In this document: positions 48,281 through 60,855 of the stretch, in pieces
Layout of the letters: each line of letters opens with the position of its first letter
Numbering within the stretch: the stretch's first letter is position 1
Assembly: GCA_032622095.1 (NCBI GenBank)
Contig: CP136062.1
Location: 141,626,351 to 141,690,350 of the forward strand
Length of the DNA: 64,000 bases
Origin: Siphonodentalium dalli
Lineage: Eukaryota > Mollusca > Scaphopoda > Gadilida > Siphonodentaliidae
Direction of reading: 5' to 3'
Notes under the pieces: model-generated
What the model was told of the DNA's origin: nothing
Databases searched by the model: none
What the model saw: the letters and a program-made list of their open reading frames with translations, nothing else
Translations under genes and position numbers: made by a program

Positions 48281-49019
48281 GTGCCTTGTTTAAAACTCTA
48301 AAACATCCTTTGTTTGGCCAAAATATAAAAATTTCGAATAAGGAATGGAATTCACTTCGTGCTGTTCGAGTCATGAATGGGGAGGGGCACCAAAAACTGA
48401 TAGTGATACCATTATGTTTAGCTCTAGTTTCCACAAATGCATACACGTTATTCTCCAATGAATCAAATCATGTGAGTTAAAGACGCCACATGATTGATGA
48501 CCCAATATCAGGATGACCATGGCCCTCCCACGAACCAACTACATAAATATATATATATATATCCGAAATCGGTAAATTGCATTTGCTTCACGCCATTAGG
48601 TTAGATAGTTTTCGAATTACTGGCTCATCTAACTGTCGGAAATATAGCGAACATTTTGCAAAGCTGCAAAATATGAGGAGTGTTGCACACTTAAATTCCT
48701 AGCAAAAACTTAGGGTCTCCAGATTCTTAATAGGGAAAAACCCACCCCGTGCTCACTTCGCTAACACAACATTAGTTCATATGTTATGGGCAACATTTGA
48801 GCGGAATATCATTTGTCATGGAACTTAATATATATATTTTTACACGCTTGTTCCCAGAAGTACAGTGTTAAAGCTGTTCCATATTTACAAATACGTATGG
48901 ACCGTGCGTTCCATACGCGTCTCGTTGACGTAAAATGACGTTCGCCTCAACCATGAAACCGGAACTATAATATAAAAGCATCATCACACATGACAAAACA
49001 CGCCCTCTATGTGCCTCTT

Positions 49020-49081
49020 GTTGTCGCGGAAGGATAGAACTCGAGACGCAAGCGCCTCTCGTTCTATCCTTCCGCGACAAC
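49020..49081. repeat. Short perfect-arm hairpin, copy 1
   Basis: GTTGTCGCGGAAGGATAGAA+C and its exact complement, separated by 20 bp (49,041-49,060), which is itself partly palindromic. Present in copy 2 with a better-paired inner stem. Confidence 0.85.
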
Positions 49082-49290
49082 ACTCGTGCCGTATCGACAA
49101 ACCCATTTACACATCGTGTCGTTCTGTGTATATATCAAGACATGTATATTTGCTATACATGATAACTATAAAGAGCGATTGTTTCACTCACGTGTGGGAA
49201 TCTGATAACAGCTGGTGAATTTATGTGGTTTGAGTGACGGGGTTCGAGGGTTCCGTTGGTGGTGTCCCACTTATAATTTTCAACTACCAC

Positions 49291-51126
49291 ACCCCTTGAA
49301 CCAGTCTAAATTTCGTTATTTGACACCACCCCTCCCCGTGAGCGAAATTTTCCAACTATAATAGTACCACACATTTCAACATGATAAATGAACCCCTGTT
49401 GGTTGTATGGAACTTGTCCAAATGATGGTGATGTTAGTCCTAACATAAATTGGTCAAATATTTGGGAAATATAGACTTGGTCTCAAAATAACTAATCACA
49501 CACTATAGATTTTGTTGGTAAAACTATCCAACAATGTTAACCTGTTTGTGGCCTGAAGTATCTAACTAAATTTAATGTTGTTTCAGACATAAGATTTCCA
49601 ACTGTTCAACAAGGTGATGATCGTTGGTTGGGGGGGGGGGATGAGACATATCCACCCCTGTTGCCATGACATTGCCCCCGAATGACGTCGGTTCTCTCAC
49701 TATATACACGGTACATCCGTGTATTAGTTTATCGTGTTTTATTGAAGCCATTTTGATTGCCATAATGTACCAAAAAATCAATAAATTATTTTTGTTTATT
49801 TCCGCTATATCTCCCAATTGGATATATGTTCGGTTTATGGATCGATTTTTTAAATGGCCTTCTCAATTCGATCTGACGAAATACCGTCCACATGCTATCC
49901 AAATATCCAATAATTCATGCAAGAGCACATACTCGTCCCGTTATCTCCACAATCAGCTAATTAAACTGACCGGCATTTATTCTTACTGATTAATGACAAC
50001 TCAGTGGGCGTTCATACATGGCTTTGACAACTCACGGCAGTTTCAGATTGGATACGGCCATCGTTGGGCCAGGCCAAGTCCAAGTCTTCTCGTACTAAAA
50101 CCAGCTATGATATTGGGATGGCTAGATGTTGACATTTAGTCCGAGTTCGCGCCCTATACATTCTTATGACACGAGTTAAGCGTTAAAAAAATGACCCGCT
50201 CAAATAAAACCACAATTATATGAAATAAAATATCACAATTGCGACAATAAACGGATATTTTCCGCAGAAGACATGCTATTTGATCTGAAACCCACATCAG
50301 TTGTGAATTGAAAGCGGTAATTTAATGTTAAAAAAGACATTTACCGCAGTGTTTACATATTTTTAAAAGTATGCGAATTCAGTTGACCTCGCGAACTGTG
50401 TTCGGCACGTTCCGTTGAAAATATTCCGTAGATTTTCGGCTATATATAACCACGCACATGACGATGAATTCTCCATTGTAATCGTAATACATTATATAAA
50501 TTACGGGAATTACAACCCTCTCACAGTTTAAAACAATGTAAACACAACGAGCATTAGAATTCTATGGGGTCTGCCATTTTGTTTGTACTGGACTATGCGG
50601 AAGTTCTTCGTAACACTTCGGCTTTCAGTTAAAACGTAAAAAAAAATAAAAAACAGCGATGTCGGTGACAATCAACCGGAATATTCTATGCGTAATTTAA
50701 AATGAAAGTTAGATTATTATACATCATTACGACCATAATATGTCACTCTTTCCTATGTATATAGCATCATGTATTGATTTGTTAGGTAAATCGAGTAAAA
50801 TACACCACAGATTCCCGCCACAGATCCTGGGCGCAACTCGTGTCATAAGAATGTATAGGGCGCGAACTCGGACTAAATGCCAGCATCTAGCCATCCCAAT
50901 ACCTTAGCTGGTTTTAGTACGAGAAAACTTGGACTAGACTAGGCCAGGCCAGGCAAAGGTGTAGCTTTGTTTAATGATTTGGAGTATGTTTGGATGAATG
51001 TACATGAATGACGATCGTTGGGGGGGGGGGGGCATGTGACAAATCACCCCCGTGTCGCAATGACATTGTCCCTGAGATTGCCTGAATGAATTTGGTTGTA
51101 CATTAGTTTAGTATGTATTGTTTGTG
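49291..51126. other. Spacer between the duplicates
   Basis: No gene. 49,612-49,740 and 51,008-51,125 resemble each other (GATCGTTGG + G-run, then CCCTGTTGCCATGACATTG-like). Between them sits the foldback element at 50,066-50,954. Confidence 0.6.
50066..50954. mobile_element. Foldback element with TIRs of about 115 bp
   Basis: 50,066-50,181 (GGGCCAGGCCAAGTCCAAGT ... TTCTTATGACACGAGTT) is the reverse complement of 50,833-50,954 with a few mismatches. The interior, about 650 bp, has no transposase frame. Confidence 0.8.
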
Positions 51127-51457
51127 CTGAACCGATTCCTAATATTCCAACGCCAATCGATCGAGAAAACGCTATATTTTACAAAGTTGCTTCTTGCTTC
51201 ACAATTCTTGGATAAACTGCTCGACAACTTATGAAACAGACGATGAACAATGATTGGAATAAACAATCAATCAAGCTGCGCCGGTGCATCATTAAAGATC
51301 ATTTACCTGTGCATTATCTTATATGTGCGTACATGTAGCCTCGCATATAATATAAGAGAATGCACTGTCTAACCAGGTCGAGGTAAATATTTTAAGGCTC
51401 TTATATATGCGAGGCTCCATATGGGAGAAAATAAATATGAAGCCCCCCTGTCCGCAA

Positions 51458-51676
51458 ACGCTTCTATCAATTAATATTGATTATATTTAGAATTTTCTGG
51501 TATAATCAATTGTACAATCAATTTGGGACATTCCAGGCCCCGCGTTCGTTCTGAGCGTAGCATGAGCGATAGCTCTATCTAAAACATCTTAAATGGTAAC
51601 GAAAAAATGTCCCACTTGGCCATCGCATTATGTAAGAAAATATCGATATAAAATCAATACTAATTGATAGAAGCGT
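51458..51676. mobile_element. 220-bp MITE, copy 2
   Basis: Counterpart of 38,467-38,686 with both terminal repeats intact, so it predates the duplication. Confidence 0.75.
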
Positions 51677-53136
51677 GTCCGGAAAGGTGTCTTCGACTCA
51701 TATTTACTATTTTATACTCCGGAAACCAGATACACGTATTTAGGAAGGGATAGACCATCTTTAACTCCAGTGTGGACTAATCAATCTAATCCAAAGTTGG
51801 CATGTCAGTTTCTCAGCCAAAAATACATATCAAGTTCGAATATGGGTTCTGTCCAGTGATTTCGGCATGAGTTACGACTTCGAAATTACATGTAGATATA
51901 CAAATGTACATGTGCCTGCATGATTTAATAACATTTTGGTTTGCAACATATTTACGCAGTTCGGAATATTTTATTGGAAGTTTGTATAGAAATACAGGTC
52001 GACAAGTTCAACTATGGCTTCAGATCAACGCGTTTTGCACGAGTGGTGCAGACACTTTTCAGACTTGGAATTTATCCAATTTGAAAACATATTTGGTTTC
52101 TGACTGATAACTCCAGATTTGGTTATTTTCTCGCAACTAAAATTGGTACATGTGTGCTTCAAAACTGCAGGCAACTTCAACGTTTCGAATATGGGTAGGG
52201 TCCTCCGTTGATTTTGCACGAGTTCTATAGCCCTTCTCAACATAATTAATCCGAGTTGATGTAATTTTTAATGAGTTTAACAAACTGGCGTATTTAGCCA
52301 CGCCCAAGCGATGCTCTTGATTTTGGAACATTTAGTTCCGATAGTTACTATAGATGTTTTCATTTTATTATTTATTTTGAAATTAAAATAGTTTGATATA
52401 TTTTAGCATTGCTTACTCTCTAAATTGAAGTCGTGACAATGATAGCCTCAGACCCGTTTGTCTCCGGCATGTGGTAATAAAGAGTGTTTGATTAATCATT
52501 TCTTTAAACGGTGAAAACAAAGAGCGTTCGTCTACATTATGCGATAAACGTTGATTGCAGTTGATAAATATTTCCGACTTTGTTGAGTATTTCTCATGCA
52601 TACAAATTCTGTATAAATAAGTATTTCAGATATTGATCGGCCTATTTTGTTAACAGGAACGCCACAAAAGCAAGGCATTCCTAAATTTAGTTATTAACCC
52701 ACTTGCAGGTTGGGGATATACATGATTTGTTTGAACATATTTATTGTGACCCAAATATTACAACACCCTAAAGGACATCGACCTATAGTCGTCAGTTTTT
52801 ACGTACCGTTTAAATTTCGAAATGGCACGAGCACACGGAACGCAGTCCATAGAACTAAATATTCACAAAATCATTCCTTTTCTTGGAAAACACAATATAC
52901 CAACACTAGTCCAGATCGAAGTAGTATAAAACAGAACTTTTATGTGAGTACCCACGACCTGACGACTCAATGATGGGGGTAACATAAAGTCGGCAAGGCA
53001 TACTATATTGAGTCGCCATACCCGACCTATAGTCGTCAGTATGTAAGTTAAACAAAAACAAAGAAACTATGAATCGTGAACAATTATTTATTGTAGTTAT
53101 GAATCGTGATTCTGATTAACGGAAAGTCTCTTGCAG

Positions 53137-53236
53137 CTTCCTCGAATGCCGCGACGTATACATCTGCCACGAGAAAGACGGTCACGCACAGCTGTTGCGG
53201 CCCAGTTCGTCTGCTCAGAAGTATGCAAATAACTGA
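53137..53236 (+). other. Candidate terminal exon, copy 2
   Basis: Same frame as 40,151-40,250, ending KYANN. It is preceded by GTCTCTTGCAG. Only weakly supported as coding. Confidence 0.3.
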
Positions 53237-53580
53237 ATTTAATTACAAATCAGACGAGCTATGTCATGAATATCTCGTTTTATTTGTTCATACAACGATT
53301 TGCTTCATTATTAGATAGATTCCGAGTGATATTTTAAAGAAACTGGATTTTGCGAACATCATGCGTGCCTTTGAGCTATAGTTCCAAGAAGAAACAGTGT
53401 ATTTTCATTGTCGAATATCCAATAATCGCCAAAGAACATTAACATATCATACCCACAGCGAATGTCCACATAAAATAGTGACTTTCCTCTGAAGTAACAC
53501 ATCTCGCCCATGAATATAAACGTGCCACAGAATTAAAGTCCACATCCTTCAGTAATTAGTGCGAATGCAGCTAGACTTGA

Positions 53581-54087
53581 TCAATCATCGTTGTGCTTTC
53601 CTTTGATGATGTTAACGAACTCATTGTAATTGAAGTGTCCTCCGGAGATTGGTGCTTCCTTCCACGTCCGCGCGATTTCGTCCTTAGTGAAGTTATCTCC
53701 CATGTTTTGAAGCAGATCTTTGAGGTATGCTTCCGGAATTGTTCCTTTCCCTTCCTCGTCGAACATTTTGAAAGCATCAATGAGTGTGCTCTCGGAATCC
53801 GTCCCGCCGATTTTCTCGCCAAACAGGGTCAGAAACATCGTGAAGTTAAGCGGACCCGGGGCCTCTTTCAGCATCTCTTTAAGATCCTTGTCGTTCGGCG
53901 TCTTCCCGAATTGCGAATATATTTCCTTCAAATCAACCAACTCGATCAATCCATCTCTATTAGAATCGATCACAGAGAAAGCCTCTTTAAGTTCCTGCAT
54001 AACTTTCTGTGGGAGTTTGGTGAAGGCTCCTGAAGCGCATTGTTTCGTCTTGTCAGCCATTTCGATTCTTGATTTCGATATCGACAA
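53581..54087 (-). CDS. Myosin regulatory light chain (EF-hand), copy 2
   Basis: Same role as copy 1. All 168 residues are identical to copy 1, although about thirteen codons differ at the DNA level, every one silent (for example CCT/CCA, ATA/ATC, GAT/GAC, GAG/GAA near 53,650-53,690). The family-typical ATG is at 54,060. The first EF loop is intact, DSNRDGLIELVD. Flanking non-coding sequence carries substitutions and indels, so coding constraint is acting on both copies, or gene conversion has been recent only in part. Intronless. Confidence 0.92.
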   Translation of the reverse strand: MSISKSRIEMADKTKQCASGAFTKLPQKVMQELKEAFSVIDSNRDGLIELVDLKEIYSQFGKTPNDKDLKEMLKEAPGPLNFTMFLTLFGEKIGGTDSESTLIDAFKMFDEEGKGTIPEAYLKDLLQNMGDNFTKDEIARTWKEAPISGGHFNYNEFVNIIKGKHNDD

Positions 54088-54147
54088 CAGGAACGTATGT
54101 CAGCCAGCGAATTGTGAGGTTTGGTGATGCATTCAGAGTCGGATCCT

Positions 54148-54158
54148 CTTATATAGGG
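54148..54158 (-). promoter_or_regulatory. TATA box of light chain gene, copy 2
   Basis: CCCTATATAAG on the minus strand, at the same spacing as in copy 1 although the bases just upstream differ. Confidence 0.65.
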
Positions 54159-54989
54159 GATATTTGACCATACATACCCGCCGGGTAGCAGGAGCCCATC
54201 GCAAACCCTCTGGTGGCATATGTGACGTCATGCTGGGCACAGAACCCGGTGTATGGCAATAGTCTTATCTGTTACGGTCAACTAATTGGATATATGTTAA
54301 TTGGGTATAATACCGGATAATGATGTCATAATTATGTTATATCAACGTCCGTCTTACATATTAATTCAGGAATAAACATCCCGCGTATGAGGGCTGCTGG
54401 GTATAGGCATTCATGCTCCATACCCACATCTTGTCCCTGTTTTCAATCTGTGGGGTTTCTATAATTCAGGAATTAGTAATAATTCATAAACGACCATCCC
54501 TTTTATCTGTCCATGCAAGCACCACGCCCGATGTCAGTCCATGCATGCTATCAATCTATGGGTAACCGCAGAGCGATTTTAGTCTAGACGCGGTTGCTGG
54601 TCCAGATTGCGGTTTAAATATATATTCAGGGTTTCAGACGTCCGATTACAACATAGTAATTATATCATATTACCTTCTGTTGAAAAAATGCAGAAAACTG
54701 AATATGACTTATAAACTAGACCTAAAATACCAAAGAATATAATTAAGTTATTGAAAATTTGACCAATAAATTGTTGTTGTCCCTTTAAAACAACGAAATT
54801 GTCTGAAATATTTGCATTGAAAATTCAATATCAAACAAAATAACGCATTTTACGTGGCACTTCTTGTTCCGAACATGCTATTCTATACATACATTTGTAA
54901 GATTCAAAATAAAAGGTAATTATGTCATATATCATAATAATTAGTCTGGAACCCTGAATACATCTTTAATATTTTGGACATGCATAGGG

Positions 54990-55834
54990 TTATTTTGAAG
55001 TCCATGTTTGCAAAAGATAAGATATTGTGACCACGTTTTGACTCAGAACTACTGGCCTTGATGACGGTCGAATATAGCCGTTGGACTTGGATCTTTCAAT
55101 ATCCAACAGAGCAGTAACACAAGCAGCGACGTCTGGTGTCAGATTGCCAACTTTATTGGTACCGTCGAACACGGCAACAGTATTCTTGTCGTGCCCCGTT
55201 TGATTCTCGCATTAGGCGGACATCATCAGGGGTGGTCAAAACGTTAGCCATTTTTTTTGTGGGATAAGCCCGGCGGTTACCAATGGGTGCTCTCGTTTTT
55301 CGAGTTGTTGAGATTAGCTTTCCTGACAATTATTGTTGTCACTGCATTGGAGCTTAAGACGCTTTCATGATTGAATGGTATTGAATTGAAGATCTGCGTG
55401 CACTTTGAATGCTTCTTTATAAAAGCGCTTTTTTGTGGATTGATCGAGCATTCAATCGCTAGGCTGGGTGGGCAATCCCCAGACGTGGTCACACCACCAT
55501 CGGCACAAATACTGGCATCGCTGGCGACTACACGCGATTCTTGGTTACCGTGCCCACATGCCACGTTGATAATTCCGTCTTCACATATACAAACATTGAT
55601 TGGTTTGTCCTCTTTGTCTGGTGGATTGGCGACTGCTGTTCTGCAAGACTTGTAGTTTCATCATCCTGTTCATCTTGGATTTCTTGTTCGCTTCCCAACG
55701 ATACGTCTAGGTTAATGTTATTTGGACCAGCGTCACTAGAACAACAACATAGTAACATCACAGTCTCATCACAGTTATATATTTTGCTCCGGATTATATC
55801 GCAAGACATTCGATTCGAGTGTTGTCCCCAATAA
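54990..55834 (-). pseudogene. Decayed minus-strand gene of unknown function, copy 2
   Basis: Counterpart of 42,010-42,863. It has the same segments in the same discontinuous frames, plus an extra lesion: the TGG in ANVWTTPD is TGA here. An in-frame insertion (NNINL) separates the cysteine segment from its acidic tail. The function is unknown. Confidence 0.4.
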
Positions 55835-57519
55835 GGTGAAGTGTAATTCCCTAGAACAGTATATCAATACTTTTTCAACTGCAAACTGTGGAACACAAAT
55901 TACTATTTCTTACAATACTTAAGAGCCGTAAATATTAAGTTCACTTGTATATTATGGTGCGCTAGAACATGTACTTACTTGTATCCGTTGAGCGTGGTTG
56001 GGACGATTTATCTATAGGTAACTTATAGGTATTCACAGGAAAATTGAGACATTGAAATTGAATCAAAATCCTGGTTCCGTGCCTACCAGAATTATAAACT
56101 ACACATTAGTTCACCATTCACATAAAGAGGAACATCTAACTTTTATAGGGCAATGATTCTGACAAAGTCTGCATGGGGCGTATGTAGTTTCGAACTAATC
56201 TGCCACATATATTGTTGCCTGTTGAACTGAAAATACTTTTCTGACATGCATGGGAAGGGAAAAATATCGTATAATGTCTTATTGATTTGGCTATATATTG
56301 CCCATTCAATGTTTTCAGCAAATAATTGGAAGGAAATTGGTGTTTTTCAGCAATCCTAAAGTCGTCAGTGCCGCCATAATGTCGCCAGTTTGAACAAATA
56401 AATAAATCGCTTTTATATCAACACGGAGAAGTAACGATGGAAGATAGGTAACTCTAAATGAAATTCACACCCTCTCTTGCACGAAGTAACCCAACTAGAA
56501 AGTAAACAATCACGGTTTTGATGTACACCTATTTTTCGATAATGTTGTCGCCAGTGATTGCTTCCAATCAATGTTTATTTCGGTGAGAACGTACGTATGC
56601 CGTTTGATGGCAGTGATTACTTTCGATTTGTGTCGAGATAATTTATCTTTCTAAACACGCGACACTTGAACTTATTTTGCCTCGCACTAGAACGAGATTA
56701 ACTGACGACATTACATAGATGACGACTTTACGTCGATGTACGTTAGATTACAATTTTATATGAACATATTGGATGAGGGTTCACATGGGATTGAGGGATT
56801 GAACATAAGTTATATAACTTAGATTAGTTCCTCTTCCTGTTCACTGAAGATCACCGAGCTACTATGTATCTGTAAAATAGTGTAGAACACGTTGAAAATC
56901 CGATACAGAATATGATAATTAATAATAACTTGGCACAAGTTGCTGTGGCCCATGTTACTTACGTTGGGCAATACTCAATTCGTATATTCTGCCATGAGGA
57001 CGGGAAGAATTACAATACCCCCTCCCTGTATTGAACCATCGCGCCTAACTGGACCAGAAAGCCTCTAATTTGAATGTCCTCTTATATGGAAATTATTGTC
57101 AATATGAGTTTCAGTGAAACGTAAGATAACATAGCATATGTCGATTATTCGCTATATGTATGTGTCTAATACTGATATGAACTATTGATAAGAAGTTTTG
57201 GTCACCGTTGGCCGATATATTTTCTGGGCCTGGATTTTGATGAATGTCGCCGCACCTAATCAGTAGTATTTCTTGATTCGGTTCCGGCGTATCAAATGAA
57301 AAGTCCCTATCGAGTTTCTCCGTTTAATAATTCTTCAAGAGCCATTCGAGATGGTGTTATACTTCATTCGTCCGCACGTCCACCCGTATGTGAGTACATG
57401 TGTCCGACCGAGCAAATATCGCAGCCAATGGTTGTTGGATCTGAGTGAAATTGACATGGTTGACAAACAGGGGGCCATTTAAAAGACGTTGTTCGCATTT
57501 TCTGTTCTGTTGTGTATAA
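55835..57519. other. Gene-free spacer, copy 2
   Basis: Matches 42,864-44,579 with several deletions (for example around 56,225 and 56,565). No gene. Confidence 0.5.
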
Positions 57520-57665
57520 CAAATATCCCTTTCGTATCTATATATAAACAAATGGGCTTGCATTTTTGTACCTCATTCCGGTCGTGTCGTGTCGTGTACA
57601 GATATTTCTCAAAATGGTAGCTATCTAATGCCAAAATCTAGTGATTATTGTGTGAATGGGTGGTT
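57520..57665 (+). pseudogene. Signal-peptide-like block R1a, copy 2, deleted
   Basis: Lacks the GGTCTCTTGGTG stretch, so the hydrophobic core is lost. The rest, from TTGCATTTTTGTACCTC on, is present. Confidence 0.5.
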
Positions 57666-59239
57666 TCGCCTACTTGTCTGATGTCTTGATCTTTGAACAC
57701 ACAAAAAGAAATCGCATGCAACAATTCTAATCCCGCTTTCTATAAGCCATAATTATATCAGTCCATCGTCAAAGCTTCATTGGAAGACTCGCGTTGCAGG
57801 GATGCGAGTACAAATGTCGTACTGAAGCATAACAGTACGATGATAAAACAAAATCGTTTCATGCAAGACTTGTGGTGATCACTGGTCGGAGAAGGCCGGC
57901 CCCTTAGATCGAATATTTTGTTTTTACAAATTTCCCAATGTATACATTTTATGACCACTGTTTTTACTATAACTCCGTGTCTTTGTTTCAGTTCAAGATA
58001 CAAACCATAATGAACTATCAGGTTTAAATGAGGTAGCAATCAACAATTTTGAGTGGTTACTGTACTACAACCTTCTGCTGCACCATGGTCATTGACAAAC
58101 AGCACACGAATGTTTGGCTACAAGAGACAGAAATGCACTAAGCATCCAACTGTCTGTACTTTGACTGGACTGTCACATCACAAATTGAATTATCTCCCTT
58201 AGGCTGTCCATGCAATACACCAATTTTTAACCATTGTTTGGCCGAAAGTGACCGTCTTCGGCCCCATAGTTAACCATGGCAGAGCGAATGTCACTCTATG
58301 GTCACCTTGTGAGCAGATAGAACATAGATAGATGTAAGATGTTTTAAAAACTAAAGACAAATTATCGTATCAATTTTGAAATTTTGTTATGGAACTGGAG
58401 AAGACTGTTTTCAAGGGAGATAAATCAAGCTCTTTTCCGGTGTATTACCACATTGAGCTGGTCCACACCAGATACGAAACACATACTTCGTAATTCAAAC
58501 ATCATCCCATTTTGTGAACTAAGGTATCTTTATAAAATAATTAAACCATTAAAACAGTACTCACATTAATAACAAATGTCGAACTGACAGTTACAGCACT
58601 TATATGCTTAAAATCCTATTTTTCAGCCCTCCTACAAACCCATGAAATCGTGTATGGTTACTTGAATTATAACGCATAGTATTGTCGATGACAGTGTTGC
58701 CGTGCATGAACGTGCTCATGTAGCCTAAATTGTTTATTTCAGATGGTTGGAACTAATATTTTGCCTGAATTTCGGTATGTTTGTTCTGTCAGTCACATGC
58801 CCCTTGTTTCGAATTTACAAAACACCACATTTCCACCACGTTCTTTTGGCGATATTTGACCCAGAAGCAAACAATGGCAAAGCGAATGGCAGCAAATAAT
58901 CATACCATCGCATGTTAGAACTATGCTGGCATTAACCTATATTGGAATTAGAAATAAACCCATCGCAGTGGTTGGCTCTCAATGCCTTTTCCTTCAGAAA
59001 TAATGCAGCGGTCAGGAGTGTTATAAATGCGGATTCTAGTTTCCCTACACACATTCAAGAAGCGCAGCTCTAATGATTGAGTTACATGTAACCATGCATA
59101 TGGCAATATAAATTGTAACATTATATACGTCGAACGTGTGCGCGTGCCAGGGAATACCCAAAACAAATGTGTGTCATAAATCTAACTCAGAACCGAAAGC
59201 ATTCAGTTTTATTTTTCAGTAATATATTGATACGCTTAA
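57666..59239. other. Gene-free spacer, copy 2
   Basis: Colinear with 44,745-46,345; no gene. Confidence 0.5.
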
Positions 59240-59824
59240 AGGGGTACTGTACGCCATTTGCATTAAATTTCCGGTGACAACAACGATCTAATATCGATAA
59301 TATATAGAAACATAAGTAATTTGAGTCGAAGATGTATTATGTAAACGCTCAGGTTAATATGCTATCTTAAAATTTAATAATTTAAAAGTTTTAATAATTT
59401 GATATAAATTGAATTTATGACTGGAGCCATAAAATGGCGTCAATTAAATTACGAATTTCCGTAATCAAAATAAAGTAATTGAGGGATACTGGATGTTAAA
59501 CCGATCGCACACACGATTGCTTAAAATATTATAATGATACTGGGAGAACACTCAAGTCACTCACTGACTAGCGACGATACAATAACTTAAATGATTATAT
59601 TGGACTAGTATGCCTATAATATAACTTTTATTTGATTCATTTGGTTGAAAACTGTACAAAAATTACTCGACAACGACAATTTGTATTTTTGCATTCCGGT
59701 AAATTTGTCATCCGTAACACTACTTCGTACTCAACAGACTTTCAAATAATGAAAAAATTGTTACCGTATTCTCTGACTCGGAGACTATAGAAACCAACAA
59801 CAACATTTGGCGTACAGTACCCCT
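59240..59824. mobile_element. Complete TTAA-flanked MITE, unique to copy 2
   Basis: Terminal repeats AGGGGTACTGTACGCCA and the exact complement TGGCGTACAGTACCCCT. Flanked by TTAA on both sides, where copy 1 has a single TTAA (CGCTTAACATC at about 46,337). Precise TTAA duplication is the signature of piggyBac-type transposition. No coding frame. Confidence 0.88.
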
Positions 59825-60098
59825 TTAACATCTTATGCATCTATACAATTCGCTTGTTTAGTTGACATTATACTCAATTTTACACCGCGCACAGTGAAGC
59901 GAGTAATACTTCAAATTCACGGAGCAAGTGCATGTTGTGACACGAATTTGAATGCAACGCAAAGTAAACACTTCATTGCCACTCGAAAGCTGTGTTGTAG
60001 TACTCGAAAGATCGCCGAACCAATCAAATAGCGTTGATTAGGCGGAACAGAGGCCACTACGTTCTTGTAAAAACACCCCCTGCCAGACCCCGTGCAAG

Positions 60099-60109
60099 TA
60101 TATATAAAT
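60099..60109 (+). promoter_or_regulatory. TATA box of nanos, copy 2
   Basis: TATATATAAAT about 109 bp before the ATG. It is slightly expanded relative to copy 1. Confidence 0.65.
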
Positions 60110-60207
60110 CCAGATTGGTTTCATATCAAACCATATCATTCGTTCACTGTCACTCGATCGTTCTAAATCATAACCATTTCAGTCGAAAATTAGAAATTAT
60201 CATCATT

Positions 60208-60819
60208 ATGTCATCAGTTGCAGGCATCGACATGAAAGGGGGACTTTTTGGTTTCCTCATAGATTCAGCGTTTACGTTCAGTGATCAGGATATTTCACAA
60301 TCGCATCGGAAAATAACCAGGTCGTGTGTATCAACAAATATCGCTTGCTTCAATTCGAGCGAACGCCACAGATGATTTCAATGTGAATGGCACGGAGGTC
60401 GACCTTGACGATTATGATTCCTACCAAGCTCAACTGAGGGGTCAAAATGTCAGCAGTTCCATTCTGTTTTCTGTGGGGTGTGATGCAGCGACAGATTCGA
60501 AAGACAAGAAAGGAATCAAGCCTTTCTGCCCCCAAATAAGAGACCGGTAGTGAACAGTTTAAGGAACAAATCAAAAGAATATTGCGTTTTCTGCAAACAC
60601 AGTAAAAAGCCAGCACGGTTGTACAAAAGTCACCTGGTAAAAGACGACAATGATATAGTTATCTGTCCGATTCTCCGACGGTACAAGTGCCCTCTATGTG
60701 GTGTTAATGGTGACAACGCTCACACGGTCAAGTATTGTCCATCATACGACTGGATATCCATGAGCGTTGCCGTAGCCAGGAGAAGAAAGTTCGACAGCAA
60801 GAGAATCAGGTCTTCATAA
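60208..60819 (+). CDS. nanos: Nanos zinc-finger protein, copy 2 (putatively two short introns)
   Basis: The ATG at 60,208 gives the same MSSVAGIDMKGGLFGFLIDS start. The finger region (about 60,580-60,750) keeps all eight ligands of the CCHC-CCHC pair. Differences from copy 1 in the C-terminal part are few: V/I, I/V (HTVKYC), G/W after SYD, and an in-frame three-codon insertion before YCVFC. The putative first intron (60,326-60,371) is 7 nt shorter than in copy 1, yet the phase across it is the same; the second corresponds as well. Both copies could encode full proteins if these introns are real. Otherwise both share the same two frameshifts. Confidence 0.83.
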
Positions 60820-60855
60820 GCAGCAAGCCATATTAGCACACGCTATGTGTCTAAA

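Larger units (their letters stand above)
38130..49290. repeat. Segmental duplication, copy 1
   Basis: Colinear with 51,127-64,000. The match begins at ACCGATTCCTAA (about 38,137 / 51,130) and still holds at GTTCCGTTGGTGGTGTCCCA (49,251 / 63,971). Divergence is a few percent with many small indels. The right limit of the duplicated unit is unknown because copy 2 leaves the window. Confidence 0.9.
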
